A stretch of 11,737 bases of DNA from an uncultured Lacticaseibacillus sp. (GTDB lineage Bacteria > Bacillota > Bacilli > Lactobacillales > Lactobacillaceae): the NCBI GenBank assembly GCA_934339215.1, contig CAKRHU010000025.1, forward strand, positions 1 to 11,737. Reading direction: 5' to 3'. Position 1 is the first letter of the stretch. Every line of letters starts with the position of its first letter. The notes below the pieces were generated by a model. The model worked only from the letters and a program-made list of their open reading frames with translations. It searched no databases and had not been told where the DNA came from. Below are positions 11,475 through 11,737 of this stretch, piece after piece. A program made the translations under genes and the position numbers.

Positions 11475-11737
11475 TTATGGTAGGTAGGCTTTTGCAGTAC
11501 GCAATGCAACACCCACAACGCCCGAATTGCAAAACCGACGCCGACCACATGTTGATCGCGGTAAACAAGTTGATGGTGCCCATTAAGATATGGGTGAAGA
11601 TGTACCACTTCAATATCGCCAGATCATTCATCAATACGCGAAATCAATTGACGGCGACGATCATCACCAATACCCAACCGCACGCGCGCCACCAAGCAGT
11701 GGTTTGAAATTAGTCCGACCACTCCCGTCGCTGTTGG
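11475..11737 (-). pseudogene. Broken gene for a small membrane protein (partial at right edge)
   Basis: On the minus strand one frame encodes hydrophobic stretches typical of a membrane protein: CGWVLVMIVAVN, then after an in-frame TGA (11646-11644) FRVLMNDLAILKWYIF and THILMGTINLFTAINMW, ending SASVLQFG. At the GGG run (complement of 11521-11523) removing one G restores a natural-looking ending, VVGVALRTAKAYLP, with stop TAA at 11477-11475. Without that change the frame runs on in Cys-rich nonsense. Another stop (TAA 11712-11710) precedes FQTTAWW. So at least one frameshift and one or two stops are present. The family is not recognised. A sequencing error could explain the single G but hardly all lesions. 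Confidence 0.5.

Noticed and set aside
11477..11707. A 76-codon plus-strand frame at the right edge
   Set aside because: No ribosome binding site or domain; the opposite strand carries clear membrane-protein segments.
1..11737. CRISPR, IS element, prophage or toxin-antitoxin system
   Set aside because: No repeat-spacer pattern, transposase, integrase, phage structural gene or recognisable toxin-antitoxin pair was found; the genes look like ordinary chromosomal ones.

Overview
The window looks like a piece of chromosome from a lactic acid bacterium, most likely Lactobacillaceae. This rests on recognisable families (Cof-type HAD phosphatases, a DUF6440 small protein, a CadD-type transporter, a lactose/cellobiose-type PTS EIIB), AAGGAGG-type ribosome binding sites, ATGA/TGATG gene overlaps and a MutY that lacks its iron-sulfur cysteines, which is known in lactobacilli. 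The species cannot be named from sequence alone. I see no tRNA, rRNA, IS element, prophage or CRISPR array.

Left part (1-1700): the 3' end of an unrecognised gene, then a pyridoxine/HMP kinase-family gene with its own promoter and terminator. Next comes a non-coding block of about 400 nt (about 1243-1640) with a strong promoter, a terminator and many nested hairpins. This is the best candidate in the window for an undescribed structured RNA.

Middle (1652-8460), all on the minus strand, in three units. Reading in the direction of transcription: (i) HAD phosphatase, AraC regulator, sugar-type O-acetyltransferase and a second HAD phosphatase, tightly packed and closed by a terminator; (ii) an EamA-family exporter with its own terminator; (iii) MutY, an NAD(P)H-quinone-oxidoreductase-like flavoprotein, a 58-residue acidic protein and a DUF308/HdeD-like membrane protein, closed by a terminator. 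MutY, the flavoprotein and the 58-residue protein overlap one another and are probably translationally coupled.

Right part (8461-11737): an orphan PTS EIIB diverges from the first HAD gene. It is followed by a second non-coding block rich in nested stems (8965-9135), a CadD-family transporter, a DUF6440 protein and a divergent short-chain dehydrogenase/MerR pair. That pair shares one perfect 16-bp palindrome sitting in a 19-bp promoter spacer, the hallmark of MerR-type control. At the right edge are the remains of a small membrane-protein gene on the minus strand, broken by an extra G and in-frame stops.

All family names come from recalled motifs, not searches. Promoters and RNA structures were read by eye.
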